A model generated the notes under the pieces. It saw only the letters and a list, made by a program, of their open reading frames with translations, did no database searches and was not told where the DNA came from. DNA of 37,113 bases, taken from positions 1 to 37,113 of the forward strand of contig JAQBOG010000013.1 in NCBI GenBank assembly GCA_028288165.1, written 5' to 3'. The number at the start of each line of letters is the position of its first letter. Positions within the stretch are counted from its first letter, which is position 1. Made by a program: the position numbers and the translations under genes. This document shows positions 17,281 through 26,415 of the stretch, piece by piece. This DNA is from Sphingobacteriales bacterium. GTDB taxonomy: Bacteria; Bacteroidota; Bacteroidia; Sphingobacteriales; Sphingobacteriaceae.

Positions 17281-18456
17281 ATGAATAAACTTATAATTCC
17301 TTCCAAGATTAACGACAAAGTTCTTGAAGAGATTTTACTTAGGCTTATAAATACTAGTAAGGATCTGCATTTACAACTACCACAAAAGATTGATTACAGA
17401 GGATTTGGAATGTTACCTAAATTGCTTTTAGTTCTTTTCACTTGGATCAGAACTAAGAGTGGTAAAATAATTATTCCAATTCCAGAATCAGATGAAGAGT
17501 CATTAAAGAATTTTTCAAATAATTATTTTGGATATGTTACATTATTAACGGTCTGGAAAATTTGTGATATAGAGAATGAAGAGGGCATATCCTTGAAAAA
17601 ATGCTTTCGTTCCCACACTAAAATTTTTCATAATAAAATTGATTTTTTAGAGGGATTGCCGCTTGATGCAGTGTTGATACCAAATTTTGATCATTATTCA
17701 AAAGTTAAGGGCTTGTCCCATTGGTTCTATTCTCCTAATTCCGAGTTCTACGAATATCCTTCAAGTCTTAATAATTCTATTTTTAGAATATTTCAATCTT
17801 TAAAAGTTAATTTGAAAACCGCGTTAAGATCTCCTAAAATCTTGGAAGATATTCAGTCTATTATTTGGGAGCTAATAAAGAACACACACGAGCATGCGAC
17901 AAATGATTGGCTAAATACGACAACTCTAACTCCTAATACTAGAGGAGCGTATTTTCGGGTGCAACGAAGTTCAAAAAGAAATTACATAACTGGTGCTAAT
18001 TCACACAAAGGACTGATTCAATTTTATGAAGATGTTTTAAACGACGGTGTTAATTTACTTTTAGAAGTCTCAGTGTTCGACAGTGGGCCTGGCTTAGTAA
18101 AGAGATATCTAGGCGAAAAATGGATTGATAATTTAAATGTAAGAGAAGATGTTAATATCATAAAAAGGTGTCTTATTCGTGGAAACACTTCTGTAAACAC
18201 TTTACGAGGGGTAAATAAAGGTTTTGGATTAGATCATGTTTTAAAATTACTTAGCGACAATCGAGGTTTCCTTACCATTAGAACTGGTCGAACAAGTCTC
18301 TATAGAGATTTGAATAAATCACCTTATTCATCAACAATTGACATAGAGAAAATAGAGTTAAATGACTGGACTAATTGTTCTAGTAGTCAGTATGTCAATA
18401 TGAATGCAACCGAAGGAACAATGATAACAATGGTTTACCCTCTTAAGGATATATGA
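17281..18456 (+). CDS. GHKL-type ATPase, first gene of a two-gene module of unknown function
   Basis: This 391-residue protein is a GHKL (histidine-kinase-like) ATPase without sensor, transmembrane or phosphoacceptor segments. The N box is IIWELIKNTHEHA (E197, N201, H205), the G1 box DSGPG (267-271) and the G2 box GFGL (314-317), followed by LTIRTGRT and the family-type EGTMITMVY. Residues 1-130 resemble a STAS-like helix-sheet piece (GFGMLPKLLLVLFTWIRTKS) with an IIIPIP strand; this is inference. The stop overlaps the next gene (ATGATGA), which indicates coupled synthesis. The gene and its partner are visibly more A/T-rich than flanking genes, suggesting acquisition by transfer. ATPase chemistry is well supported; the biological role is unknown. 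Confidence 0.8.
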   Translation: MNKLIIPSKINDKVLEEILLRLINTSKDLHLQLPQKIDYRGFGMLPKLLLVLFTWIRTKSGKIIIPIPESDEESLKNFSNNYFGYVTLLTVWKICDIENEEGISLKKCFRSHTKIFHNKIDFLEGLPLDAVLIPNFDHYSKVKGLSHWFYSPNSEFYEYPSSLNNSIFRIFQSLKVNLKTALRSPKILEDIQSIIWELIKNTHEHATNDWLNTTTLTPNTRGAYFRVQRSSKRNYITGANSHKGLIQFYEDVLNDGVNLLLEVSVFDSGPGLVKRYLGEKWIDNLNVREDVNIIKRCLIRGNTSVNTLRGVNKGFGLDHVLKLLSDNRGFLTIRTGRTSLYRDLNKSPYSSTIDIEKIELNDWTNCSSSQYVNMNATEGTMITMVYPLKDI

Positions 18457-20831
18457 TGAAGAAGAGCTTTATTTTTAGTTATATCCACGAGATAGCCGTC
18501 GAAGATCAAGGTGATAAAAAAATTAATTCTTTGATATTATTTTTCCCGTATAAGGACATTGATAAATATAGGGAGGAAATTACTCTTCAACTAAGGGAAT
18601 ATTTTTATAATAATCTCCCTCCAGACAAAATTATTATACTCTGTCCCGCTTTCAATGTTTCCGAAATTGGAAATCTGTTTGATTTTAATTCAGATATTTA
18701 TTCCTTCTTCCCTTTCGATGTTGAAACGATGAGAGGATCAATTACTGCAATATCAATAAACGGCAATGGAGAATTTAAAAATTTCCTAGGAAACAGTATT
18801 CAAGATTCGGAAATCGATGAGCTGTATAACAGGGGTATGACGAAAATCTTCAATTCAAATGGTGGTTTAATTGTATCACAATCTGCTCATCACTTCGTGT
18901 TTCCGTCTGGTAAGCATTGTGATAGATTTTTGCGGACGGGAAATGTACTGATTCACGGAATCGAGATTTTATTTATAGTTACCGCCTTATTGAAAAAGTT
19001 AAAAAATAAGCGCTTTAAAAATATCTATTGTGATACCTCATCGATAAATTCTTTAGCATATGCATACATATCATTTTTGAAGGAACTAGACTTAGAATTC
19101 CAAGACTCTGTCGGTGTGGAAAGTTTTGGTTCTTATAAGCTTTTCGAAGAAGCAAAATTTTCAGTCGATCGTGGGAGTTTATTTTTAGTTTCCAGTAGTA
19201 CCTCGGGGAGTATTTTAAAAAGAATGACAGAGCATAGGAAACAAAATATAGTATTAGAAAATATCGCGATATTATATGGTTTGAACGTGGAAAATCAATA
19301 TAAAAGCCAAATAATTTGCGACTTAACTTATAATAAATTATACAATCCGGAAGGCCTGTCGGCATTTAATAGTTTTAATATTTACAAAGGGATTATTTGT
19401 GACCTCTGCAAAGAGGGTTCTAAATCGATCGAAATACAGGGGGATGTTTTTTTGTTAGAGAAACCAGTGGTTGTAGGACAGATTATAAATAAAAATCATG
19501 CACCTTCATTTCTAAATAAACTTTCAGCCTATTATGAAAAACCTAAGGGGGAAAAAATATCCGTGTTTAAATGTTTTTTCAAAGATGGTGGGGATCAGAA
19601 AAAATATGAAATTTATATTGATGTAAATCAAATTCTTTTGGAATGGAGCAATAGAAAGGAGACTGGGCGTTACAAGAAAATTTTTGAAAAACTGGAAAGA
19701 CATGTAATTCAAAATATACCTGCAACTGTAAAATATCTGATAGTACTTTCGGACAAAGCATCTCAATTATTAGCTGAAATAATAGCAGAAATTTTAAATG
19801 CTTATGGATCAGCTTTCATAAAAGATAATATAATAAGGTTTGATGAACTTACTAAAATAAGCAAAATCGATACTGGTGCATTGGTAGTTGTCAGCTCTTC
19901 GATCGTTTCTGGAAGAAATTTATTGTTTTTAAGTAGAGCTTTGAGACTCTACGAAGGTAACTATGAACGATTGTTTTTTACATTTATAAATCGCACATCT
20001 AATTCTAAACATGAGGAATTCTTGGATTCTAATTTGGGCTTGGGTGCTTATGGAAAAAATACCCATAGAATAATAAACGTTGAAAGTATATACTGTTCAG
20101 AGCAAGCCTATAGTACTCCATGGCACCAAGAAGCAGAATACATAAAGCAAATTGAGGAGTTTTGTGATGATGAAGAGTTGTATCCGTCAGCACTTGAATA
20201 TTGCAAAAAAAGAACTATTGAACTAAATGAAAGTGGTTCTCAAAAAGGGTTGACTAATAATTTGTTTTTCCCATCATCTACAAACAATAAGCCACTAAAG
20301 ATCCAAAATGGGTTTGCATTTGCGCCGGCGGATAAAAGTTTTATTTCTAATGCAACACAGTCAGAAATATATTTTATTATATCATGTGTTTTAAACGAGT
20401 TACGAGTTAAAGGATTGCTTGATCAAAGTGAATATGTAAGGAATATTATTGATCCTGGAAATTATATCCGATTTAATGATGGCATCATTCAAGCATGCTT
20501 ATTAAGAGCAGCGACAAATGACGAATTGAGATATGATCTTACTGATGAGATGTGCCTAAAAATGAAAAGAGTTTTAGGAGATATGATAATTCATTATGAT
20601 AATCAGCATTCTGAAGCACTAAATGAATTTTTTTATGCTATTGCTATTAAGAAACTTCGACTGAAATATAATACAATCACAGAGTGCATACATCTATTAG
20701 AGGAGCAGGAGGCTTATCGTAAAAAGGATTCGATATTAAAGGGTTTAATTGGATATATTAAGGAGAAAATTCTTCCTGCTAATGATATTGTTTCAGATTA
20801 TTTAGCTTTCAGCGAAAAGCAAGTTATTTGA
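18453..20831 (+). CDS. Large protein with two degenerate phosphoribosyltransferase-like modules, second gene of the GHKL module
   Basis: This 792-residue protein has no signal peptide or transmembrane segment. Residues 147-166 (HFVFPSGKHCDRFLRTGNVL) resemble the opening of orotate phosphoribosyltransferases. Two later segments look like the PRPP-binding loop: SLFLVSSSTSGSIL (242-255) and ALVVVSSSIVSGRNLL (476-491). In both, the two conserved acidic residues are replaced by serines (VSSS). The first is preceded by NIYCDTSSINSLAYAY, a possible helix-loop. The C-terminal 250 residues are helical and unlike known families. This suggests a binding or allosteric version of a type I PRTase rather than an ordinary salvage enzyme. 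It is coupled to the GHKL gene, and no other gene belongs to the unit. Fold assignment is moderate; function unknown. Confidence 0.7.
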   Translation: MMKKSFIFSYIHEIAVEDQGDKKINSLILFFPYKDIDKYREEITLQLREYFYNNLPPDKIIILCPAFNVSEIGNLFDFNSDIYSFFPFDVETMRGSITAISINGNGEFKNFLGNSIQDSEIDELYNRGMTKIFNSNGGLIVSQSAHHFVFPSGKHCDRFLRTGNVLIHGIEILFIVTALLKKLKNKRFKNIYCDTSSINSLAYAYISFLKELDLEFQDSVGVESFGSYKLFEEAKFSVDRGSLFLVSSSTSGSILKRMTEHRKQNIVLENIAILYGLNVENQYKSQIICDLTYNKLYNPEGLSAFNSFNIYKGIICDLCKEGSKSIEIQGDVFLLEKPVVVGQIINKNHAPSFLNKLSAYYEKPKGEKISVFKCFFKDGGDQKKYEIYIDVNQILLEWSNRKETGRYKKIFEKLERHVIQNIPATVKYLIVLSDKASQLLAEIIAEILNAYGSAFIKDNIIRFDELTKISKIDTGALVVVSSSIVSGRNLLFLSRALRLYEGNYERLFFTFINRTSNSKHEEFLDSNLGLGAYGKNTHRIINVESIYCSEQAYSTPWHQEAEYIKQIEEFCDDEELYPSALEYCKKRTIELNESGSQKGLTNNLFFPSSTNNKPLKIQNGFAFAPADKSFISNATQSEIYFIISCVLNELRVKGLLDQSEYVRNIIDPGNYIRFNDGIIQACLLRAATNDELRYDLTDEMCLKMKRVLGDMIIHYDNQHSEALNEFFYAIAIKKLRLKYNTITECIHLLEEQEAYRKKDSILKGLIGYIKEKILPANDIVSDYLAFSEKQVI

Positions 20832-21234
20832 TATTATGTCACCTCTTTCTGTTAGGATAATTAGGAAAAAGCTATAAAGGAATCTTTGCCATGGAATTTA
20901 TTTGGTATTGAACCTGACTTTTGGAGGAAAAAAGCCTCCGAATATAGTACCCAGTTTTCTCAACATTAGTCTTCAAAATGGAATTTCCGTGAAACATGTC
21001 TTTATAATTATTGGAATGGTGGTTCTAGAATATTTCATATGAGTCCACTCATTCTTACTCGAAGCAGCCCATGGAGCCGGTCTGATAGTTGGTCTCGGCT
21101 TAATGATATTGAGCGTTATGATCTATGTTTTAGTTATTGCTTACCGAAAAAGGGAATACTTCCGTTTTCAGCGTAGATACAATACAGCCACACCCGGTTT
21201 TTGATAGCGGCCTTTGGCCATCCAGTTATAACGA
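20832..21234. other. Region after the GHKL/PRTase module, decayed sequence
   Basis: There is no complete gene here. GGAGG (20923-20927) and CCTCC (20935-20939) form a small hairpin without a T-run. A membrane-protein-like fragment lies at 21043-21204. Short hydrophobic reading frames on the plus strand around 20990-21040 may be part of the same decayed gene in another frame. Confidence 0.4.
21043..21204 (+). pseudogene. Fragment of a membrane protein (C-terminal end)
   Basis: In one plus frame this reads a hydrophobic helix, AAHGAGLIVGLGLMILSVMI, followed by YVLVIAYRKREYFRFQRRY and a stop at 21202-21204. A stop codon lies directly upstream and no start codon is available. One membrane-spanning helix followed by basic residues is typical of a membrane-protein tail. 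It is probably debris of a truncated gene next to the acquired module; the parent is not recognised. Confidence 0.3.
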
Positions 21235-21269
21235 AACAAAAAAGCTGGTTCCTCTAAAAGAAACCAGCT
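21235..21269 (-). terminator. Rho-independent terminator of the metallopeptidase gene
   Basis: On the minus strand AGCTGGTT (21269-21262) pairs with AACCAGCT (21250-21243) with an 11-nt loop, followed by TTTTTTGTTT (21242-21233). It lies 57 bp downstream of the stop of the minus-strand gene at 21327. Confidence 0.75.
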
Positions 21270-21326
21270 CACATATAAAGATGATAAATAACAAAGTTAA
21301 ACGCCCTTGCTTAGCTCAATCAACAA

Positions 21327-22526
21327 TTAATAATTAACCAGCCTAGGTAATTCCGCTTCAAATAGTGCTGTAAACTGTTGGGCTGTTAAAATATGTCCTT
21401 GCTTTTGAGCATTGTTGGCAATACGGTAACCCCATTCGGCGGCAGCCATTCTTTGGGTTGGGGTTCCATGGTGCCCGTTGCTAGTTAATGAACAGTCGCC
21501 TATATTGAAAAATACCTGTAAGAATTGACGAACACGTTTCCATTGCATAGCAGCTCCACGAGCGTGCGACAAATAGTAGGCTGAATAAGCGTCGGCCATT
21601 AATTCGGTTCTGCGGGTGGCTTCCGGGCTATTTTCATCAGTAATTAAACCTAATTGAAACTGGATGTGGTGGCCAAACTCATGAGCTAAAATTGCTTTGG
21701 GTGCCACATCTCCATAGCCAATTGCAGTAAACGCCTCCAAAATGCCATCGCCCATCACTATTTTATCCGAAATTACGGCATAAGGGTAGTCAAACCCTTG
21801 TAGTGCAAATGCATTGAATGTAAATATCGGGTGATTCCCTCTTCTATATTGCGGAAACTCATCCATTAATTCTAATACAAAATCTGCTAAGGGCTCTGAA
21901 AAGTAAGGGTCTAAGTCCCATACAGCTTCGTATGTATTCATTATTTTGGCCCGGTCGGTGAGCATGCTTCCATGCATCCCTACCATTACAATGCTTTGGG
22001 TCTGGATGTTCCAAAAGCGTTTTAAATCTTTAAAAGTTTTTGTTAGTACTTGTGTGTATTCGCCGTTTACACCAAAATGCTGGTTTGCAGAGCTGTTTTC
22101 GAATATTAATGCGTAGTAGGTTGGCAAATCAATCAACTCGAGAGCATATATAAAGAAAAAAGCATCAGAATTCCAATCAGCAAGCTGCTGATTTAGCCAT
22201 TGATTGATTAAGGTGTTGTTGTTGCATTCGGATGCTTCCAGCTTTAATGTTTTTCTAACCAAGTCGCGATATTGTGGGTGCGTTTTTAATAATTGTTTGG
22301 CTCTTTGCTCAATTTTTTGCTGGAAATCTACAGGTAATGATGCCATTAATTTGTTGAATTTTTCTCGTGTAGCAGCAGCTGATTGTGCTGATTTGGTCGC
22401 TGCCTGATTGGTCGTTTTCAATTCGTTAGATGAAGAATTGCTGGTAATATCTTTCTCTTTTTTGCAACCTATAAATAGGATAAAAGAAGCGGCGATTACG
22501 GCCGTTAATAGTCTGATAGTTTTCAT
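21327..22526 (-). CDS. Zinc metallopeptidase lipoprotein
   Basis: This 399-residue protein is a periplasmic or outer-membrane-facing lipoprotein: an N-terminal hydrophobic segment ends in the lipobox LFIGC with the lipidated cysteine at position 21. The zinc motif is HEFGHH (282-287), with a likely third ligand E308 in RRTELMADAYSAYY. A later GHHGTPTQRMAAAEWG matches the C-terminal signature of the YpfJ-type neutral zinc metallopeptidase family. Length is somewhat greater than that family because of a long helical N-terminal part (30-130). It is monocistronic with the terminator at 21235-21269. The substrate is unknown. The peptidase family call is good, the exact subfamily less so. Confidence 0.8.
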   Translation of the reverse strand: MKTIRLLTAVIAASFILFIGCKKEKDITSNSSSNELKTTNQAATKSAQSAAATREKFNKLMASLPVDFQQKIEQRAKQLLKTHPQYRDLVRKTLKLEASECNNNTLINQWLNQQLADWNSDAFFFIYALELIDLPTYYALIFENSSANQHFGVNGEYTQVLTKTFKDLKRFWNIQTQSIVMVGMHGSMLTDRAKIMNTYEAVWDLDPYFSEPLADFVLELMDEFPQYRRGNHPIFTFNAFALQGFDYPYAVISDKIVMGDGILEAFTAIGYGDVAPKAILAHEFGHHIQFQLGLITDENSPEATRRTELMADAYSAYYLSHARGAAMQWKRVRQFLQVFFNIGDCSLTSNGHHGTPTQRMAAAEWGYRIANNAQKQGHILTAQQFTALFEAELPRLVNY

Positions 22527-22897
22527 GTTAGCAGATTTGGTAAATGTTATAATAAGTTAGTGATTAATTAAATGTTGGGATAAAAAGTTTGATTTTTTTT
22601 ACTTGGAAATTCATTGGCTATTGATTACCAATGTTGACCTTAATTAAAGAGAATCTAGATGCGATTATAGAAATCTATCAATAAACCTAGGTTCGATTGT
22701 GAAAGTATGACTAGGAATCAGCAAGATGTTTTATCGGGGAAGTTATAAGATATGCTATTTTGCGTTAGGGAAGATATGCCGTCCGGCCGGAAAGTTTAGT
22801 TAGGGACAATTATCTTAATACTAATCCTACTGTTTGTCAGATGGATGTTTTCGCTGAGATGCCAAGGTCGCATGCCTAAAAATATGAGAGCAGGTAC
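22527..22897. other. Non-coding stretch upstream of the peptidase gene
   Basis: This A/T-rich spacer should hold the minus-strand peptidase promoter. Sequences like GCGTTAGGGA (22761-22770) and GTTAGGGACA (22799-22808) resemble the family A/B head, but no complete copy is visible. Nothing else was identified. Confidence 0.4.
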
Positions 22898-22937
22898 AGC
22901 GTGCTATTACTCCCTGTTTTTAGTAGGGGCGGGGTGG
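22898..22937 (-). repeat. Hairpin repeat, family C copy 2
   Basis: On the minus strand this reads CCACCCCGCCCCTACTAAAA then ACAGGGAGTAATAGCACG, resembling 6615-6660 (CTCCCCGGCCCACTCCTAAA, ACAGGAGG, then GGCGTG). The pair covers the same CTAAAAACAGG centre. It is likely a short dispersed repeat of this genome. Confidence 0.45.
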
Positions 22938-23029
22938 TTTCTACCAGTTATTCTTTTTGATGCGTTTGCCCTGACTCTTGTAACAAGTGAAAATGATTTG
23001 TAAAATAATTAATACACTTGTAAAAAATT

Positions 23030-23037
23030 TATCTTTG
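23030..23037 (+). promoter_or_regulatory. Candidate -7 element of the first outer-membrane receptor gene
   Basis: TATCTTTG matches the Bacteroidota TAnnTTTG element and is followed by the frequent CA. The receptor ATG lies about 245 bp downstream, so transcription from here would give a long untranslated leader. No -33 TTTG is found at the usual spacing, so support is limited. Confidence 0.35.
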
Positions 23038-23282
23038 CAGAACTAGCCCGATTTCTTTTTGAGGTAATTATTAAAACACATCAAAAATTAATCTGTTTAA
23101 TAAGTAGTGCCTTCCTTCATGTTATTGCGGTCAGTTAAAATAGCCATTACATCAAGAAGCAGTTGTTATCTTATAAATATTGGGGATTTATTAGTTAACG
23201 GGGATTCAAGTTTACTCCTTATACTAGCTGAGGCAAATACTGGTTAAATTTTGTTTGTTAAACATGTTTGAATTTTAAGGTT

Positions 23283-25724
23283 ATGAAGAAGATACGTTAC
23301 TCCATAGTTGCCGTATGCCTGTGTTTAGCAGGCAGCATGCAGTTCTTGTACGCACAATCAATTATCGAAGGGAAAATTGTAGACGAAAAAGACAACTCCC
23401 TGCAATATGTGAATATATTACTGCTTCGATCGCCAGACTCAGCTTTGGTAAAAGGGACCACTAGCAATGCAGAGGGTGCTTATTCTTTTGCGAACATCAG
23501 CAAAGGGAAATATTTGCTTTCCTATTCTTTTATAGGGATGGAAAAGAAGTTTTCAAGCATCGTGGATATTGCTGCTGAAAAACACAGCAAAAATCTGGGG
23601 ATTCTAAAATTCAAAAGCAACAACAAGGTTTTGGATCAGGTTGTAATTTCTGCTAAAAAGCCACTTTTTGAACAGAAGATCGACCGAATGGTCATCAATG
23701 TAAAAAGCAGCATTACCAATGCCGGCGGCTCTGCTTTGGATGTATTGGAAAAATCTCCTGGGGTGTTGGTTAATAAGCAGGCCAACAGCTTATCCATTAA
23801 TGGTAAAAATGGAGTTGTGGTAATGATTAATGGTAAAATTAGCTACATGCCAATGGATGCGTTAGTACAAATGTTGGCCGGAATTAGTGCAGGAAACATC
23901 GATAAAATAGAACTAATAACCACACCGCCAGCAAAATATGATGCAGGAGGAAATGCAGGATATATCAATATTGTTTTAAGTAATAGTCCGGATGCGGGTT
24001 TAAACGGATCTTATTTTATTACCGGAGGATATAGCAGGAGGGAAGCTCCGGCGGCTGGCGCAAATTTCAATTATAGAAGTGGCAAGGTAAACTTGTATGG
24101 TAATTATTCATTTAACTGGGATCATCAAATACAATTATTCAATAATTTAAGGCAATCAACAATTACAGGAAACATGATCTCCAACAGTTCGAGATCTGAT
24201 CGCGACGGAAAATCGGCGGTTAATAATTTAAGGCTAGGTTTAGATTACCAAATAGATTCTTCGAACGTGATTGGCGGCTTGCTTAGTGGATATAATAGCC
24301 GTTGGTCTATGCTTGCAAACAATAATGCCTTTGTGCAAAAAAATAACACTGTTGACACGATTATAAATACCATTGATAACGAGATCAATCATTGGCAAAA
24401 CATGATGGCCAATCTCAACTTTCAACATACTTTCAAGCCAGACAATGTACTTTATCTGGATGCAAACTATATTTATTATAAAGACAACAACCCCAACGAT
24501 TACATCAATAGTTTTTATAGCCCAGCAGCCAAACTTGTAAATCAACAACAATTAAAAAGCGGCAAAATCACACCGATACATTTCAATGTGTTTTCGGCAG
24601 ATTACTCAACCAAAATCGGGAAGAAATTAAGCGTGGAAACGGGTGCAAAATTATCCCTGTCTAAATTTAACAACGATGTAAGTGTACAACACTTACAACA
24701 AAATACTTGGGTTACTGATAAAAGCTTATCGGCCAATTACGCATTAGCAGAGAATATAAATGCAGTTTATACGTCTATTACCGCCAATTTAACCAGTAAA
24801 ACAACTCTTAAAGCTGGCTTGCGTTATGAGTATACAACGTCTAATTTAGGCACTCCCGAAAAAGCGAACATCGTGGATCGGAAATATGGAGAGCTTTTTC
24901 CTACTTTTTATCTTTCGCAAAAGTTGAATGAAAAAAACAGTATCAATGTATCGTACAGCAGGCGCATTACTCGTCCAACTTTTAACGACTTAGCTCCGTT
25001 TACCATTTTTTTTGATCCAAAAACGTATTTCACCGGAAATCCGGCATTGCAGCCAGCTATTGCAAATTCGGCCCAGGCCAGCTTTGTACATAAAAACCTG
25101 ATCTTTTCGCTAAGCTTTACGCATGAAGATAACACCATCCAAGGTTTCCAAAATACAGTAGATACCTTAAAAGATGTCCAGTTGATGTCGGCATACAATT
25201 TTGATAAAACCCAATATGTCACCAGTTCTTTTTCGCTGCCTTTTACCATTAATAAATGGTGGAATATGCAAAATAATCTGATCGGCAACATTTTACAGAT
25301 AAGTACTACCTATAATAATGCGCCTGTTCATTTGAAAACGGTCGATTTCAACTTAAATACTACGCAACGGTTTACATTGCCTCGTTCCATGTCGATGGAA
25401 CTTACCGGGTATTATTATTCTGCAAGTTATTATGGAACACAGAAATACAATCCTATTTATCAACTAGATTTTGGGATCCAAAAGAAGTTTAGCAATAAAA
25501 AGGATATATTAAGATTGGCAGTAACTGATATAACCAATTCGGGCAGCAAATACAATTATATTGATAAAATGCCTAATAAAGGAGTTCACATTAATGGTGA
25601 TTATACTTTTGCGGCCACTGCGGTTAAGCTTACTTACACTCACAATTTTGGCAATAATTTATTGAAGGAAAAAAGGGAACGAGCTACCGGGGCAGAAGAT
25701 GAATTAAATAGGGTGAAAAAATAG
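23283..25724 (+). CDS. Outer-membrane beta-barrel receptor (OMP_b-brl_3, TonB-dependent-receptor-like)
   Basis: This 813-residue protein is an outer-membrane transport or signalling receptor. The signal peptide covers residues 1-24 (ending LYAQ). Next comes a carboxypeptidase-regulatory-like beta-sandwich (about 25-110, SIIEGKIVDEKDNSLQYVNI), a plug (about 115-230, with LEKSPGVLVNKQANSLSING, NGKISYMP and ELITTPPAKYDAGGNAGYIN) and a beta-barrel ending in TYTHNFGN. A charged tail, KEKRERATGAEDELNRVKK, extends beyond the last strand. The ATG at 23283 is chosen over an upstream in-frame TTG (23268). The paralogue at 27260-29683 is convergent and collinear in all domains. The substrate is unknown. 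Confidence 0.9.
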   Translation: MKKIRYSIVAVCLCLAGSMQFLYAQSIIEGKIVDEKDNSLQYVNILLLRSPDSALVKGTTSNAEGAYSFANISKGKYLLSYSFIGMEKKFSSIVDIAAEKHSKNLGILKFKSNNKVLDQVVISAKKPLFEQKIDRMVINVKSSITNAGGSALDVLEKSPGVLVNKQANSLSINGKNGVVVMINGKISYMPMDALVQMLAGISAGNIDKIELITTPPAKYDAGGNAGYINIVLSNSPDAGLNGSYFITGGYSRREAPAAGANFNYRSGKVNLYGNYSFNWDHQIQLFNNLRQSTITGNMISNSSRSDRDGKSAVNNLRLGLDYQIDSSNVIGGLLSGYNSRWSMLANNNAFVQKNNTVDTIINTIDNEINHWQNMMANLNFQHTFKPDNVLYLDANYIYYKDNNPNDYINSFYSPAAKLVNQQQLKSGKITPIHFNVFSADYSTKIGKKLSVETGAKLSLSKFNNDVSVQHLQQNTWVTDKSLSANYALAENINAVYTSITANLTSKTTLKAGLRYEYTTSNLGTPEKANIVDRKYGELFPTFYLSQKLNEKNSINVSYSRRITRPTFNDLAPFTIFFDPKTYFTGNPALQPAIANSAQASFVHKNLIFSLSFTHEDNTIQGFQNTVDTLKDVQLMSAYNFDKTQYVTSSFSLPFTINKWWNMQNNLIGNILQISTTYNNAPVHLKTVDFNLNTTQRFTLPRSMSMELTGYYYSASYYGTQKYNPIYQLDFGIQKKFSNKKDILRLAVTDITNSGSKYNYIDKMPNKGVHINGDYTFAATAVKLTYTHNFGNNLLKEKRERATGAEDELNRVKK

Positions 25725-25914
25725 ATTGCAGCGCTTCACTGCCGAAGAGCGCAGGGTCTCTGAAAGTTTAAATGATGACAATTTCTTTCCCCGAAAGTCT
25801 CTTGTGGGCACGGAAAAGTTTCGATAGAACTCTGTGTAATACGAGCTAGTTATATGGAGTCGTGTTTTTTTGTTTTTTTTTGGTACATTTATTTAACCTT
25901 AAATAAACTACCAA

Positions 25915-26307
25915 ATGAAAACGTACATCCCACTTGTGGCATTTCTTGTTATTGTTTCCTCTTCAAATTCGGTTTTCGGGCAACAAGTAATTCCTGGGAT
26001 TACAGATGAGCCGGTGAAAAAGACTTATTCAGGCCTTCGTTCAGCGGTGGTAGATACGAGCTTTAAAATAGACTTGACATTAACGAAACCCCTTGCCGCA
26101 TTTCCTTTCTCCTATCACTTGCCAACAAAGGCACTGAACGAGGACGTTAAAATAGCTTGCCAAACTGAAGCAACTACGGTTTACCGTTATAATATGCCCA
26201 TTGTTAGGCCAGATAAAACTACAAAAATCCTTATTGCAAAACTGAATCCCAATTCTCCTTATAGTTATAATATGCCTATCCTGAAAATGGGAGTTAGTGA
26301 AGAGTAA
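25915..26307 (+). CDS. Small secreted protein of unknown function
   Basis: This 130-residue protein has a signal peptide (residues 1-22, ending VFGQ) and an exported part of about 108 residues with no family I recognise. It contains two related segments, YRYNMPIVRPDK and YSYNMPILKMG, and a third near FSYHLPTKALN; all have an aromatic, Tyr/His, Asn/Leu-Pro pattern, so a short threefold repeat is likely. It lies between two outer-membrane receptors, transcribed in the same direction as the first one, about 190 bp downstream. It may be a periplasmic or surface partner, but that is only inference. Confidence 0.65.
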   Translation: MKTYIPLVAFLVIVSSSNSVFGQQVIPGITDEPVKKTYSGLRSAVVDTSFKIDLTLTKPLAAFPFSYHLPTKALNEDVKIACQTEATTVYRYNMPIVRPDKTTKILIAKLNPNSPYSYNMPILKMGVSEE

Positions 26308-26415
26308 GTGGTGAAACTGATAAAGAATACAATTAAAATTACGACAATTTTTATTGAGGGTATTACCGCAGAGTCCCTAAGCTTTTCCAACTGTACGGTA
26401 GTAAAAATTACTGTC

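Noticed and set aside
17281..18456. First module gene as an ordinary sensor histidine kinase
   Set aside because: No HisKA/H-box helix, no transmembrane or sensor domain, and the next gene is not a response regulator.
18453..20831. Second module gene as an ordinary orotate phosphoribosyltransferase
   Set aside because: It is far too long, has no intact acidic PRPP loop, and has no pyrimidine synthesis neighbours.
20923..20939. GGAGG/CCTCC hairpin as terminator of the GHKL/PRTase operon
   Set aside because: The stem is only 5 bp and no T-run follows on either strand.
21137..21337. 66-codon plus-strand frame
   Set aside because: TTG start, covers the terminator hairpin of the peptidase gene, and overlaps the membrane-protein fragment in another frame.
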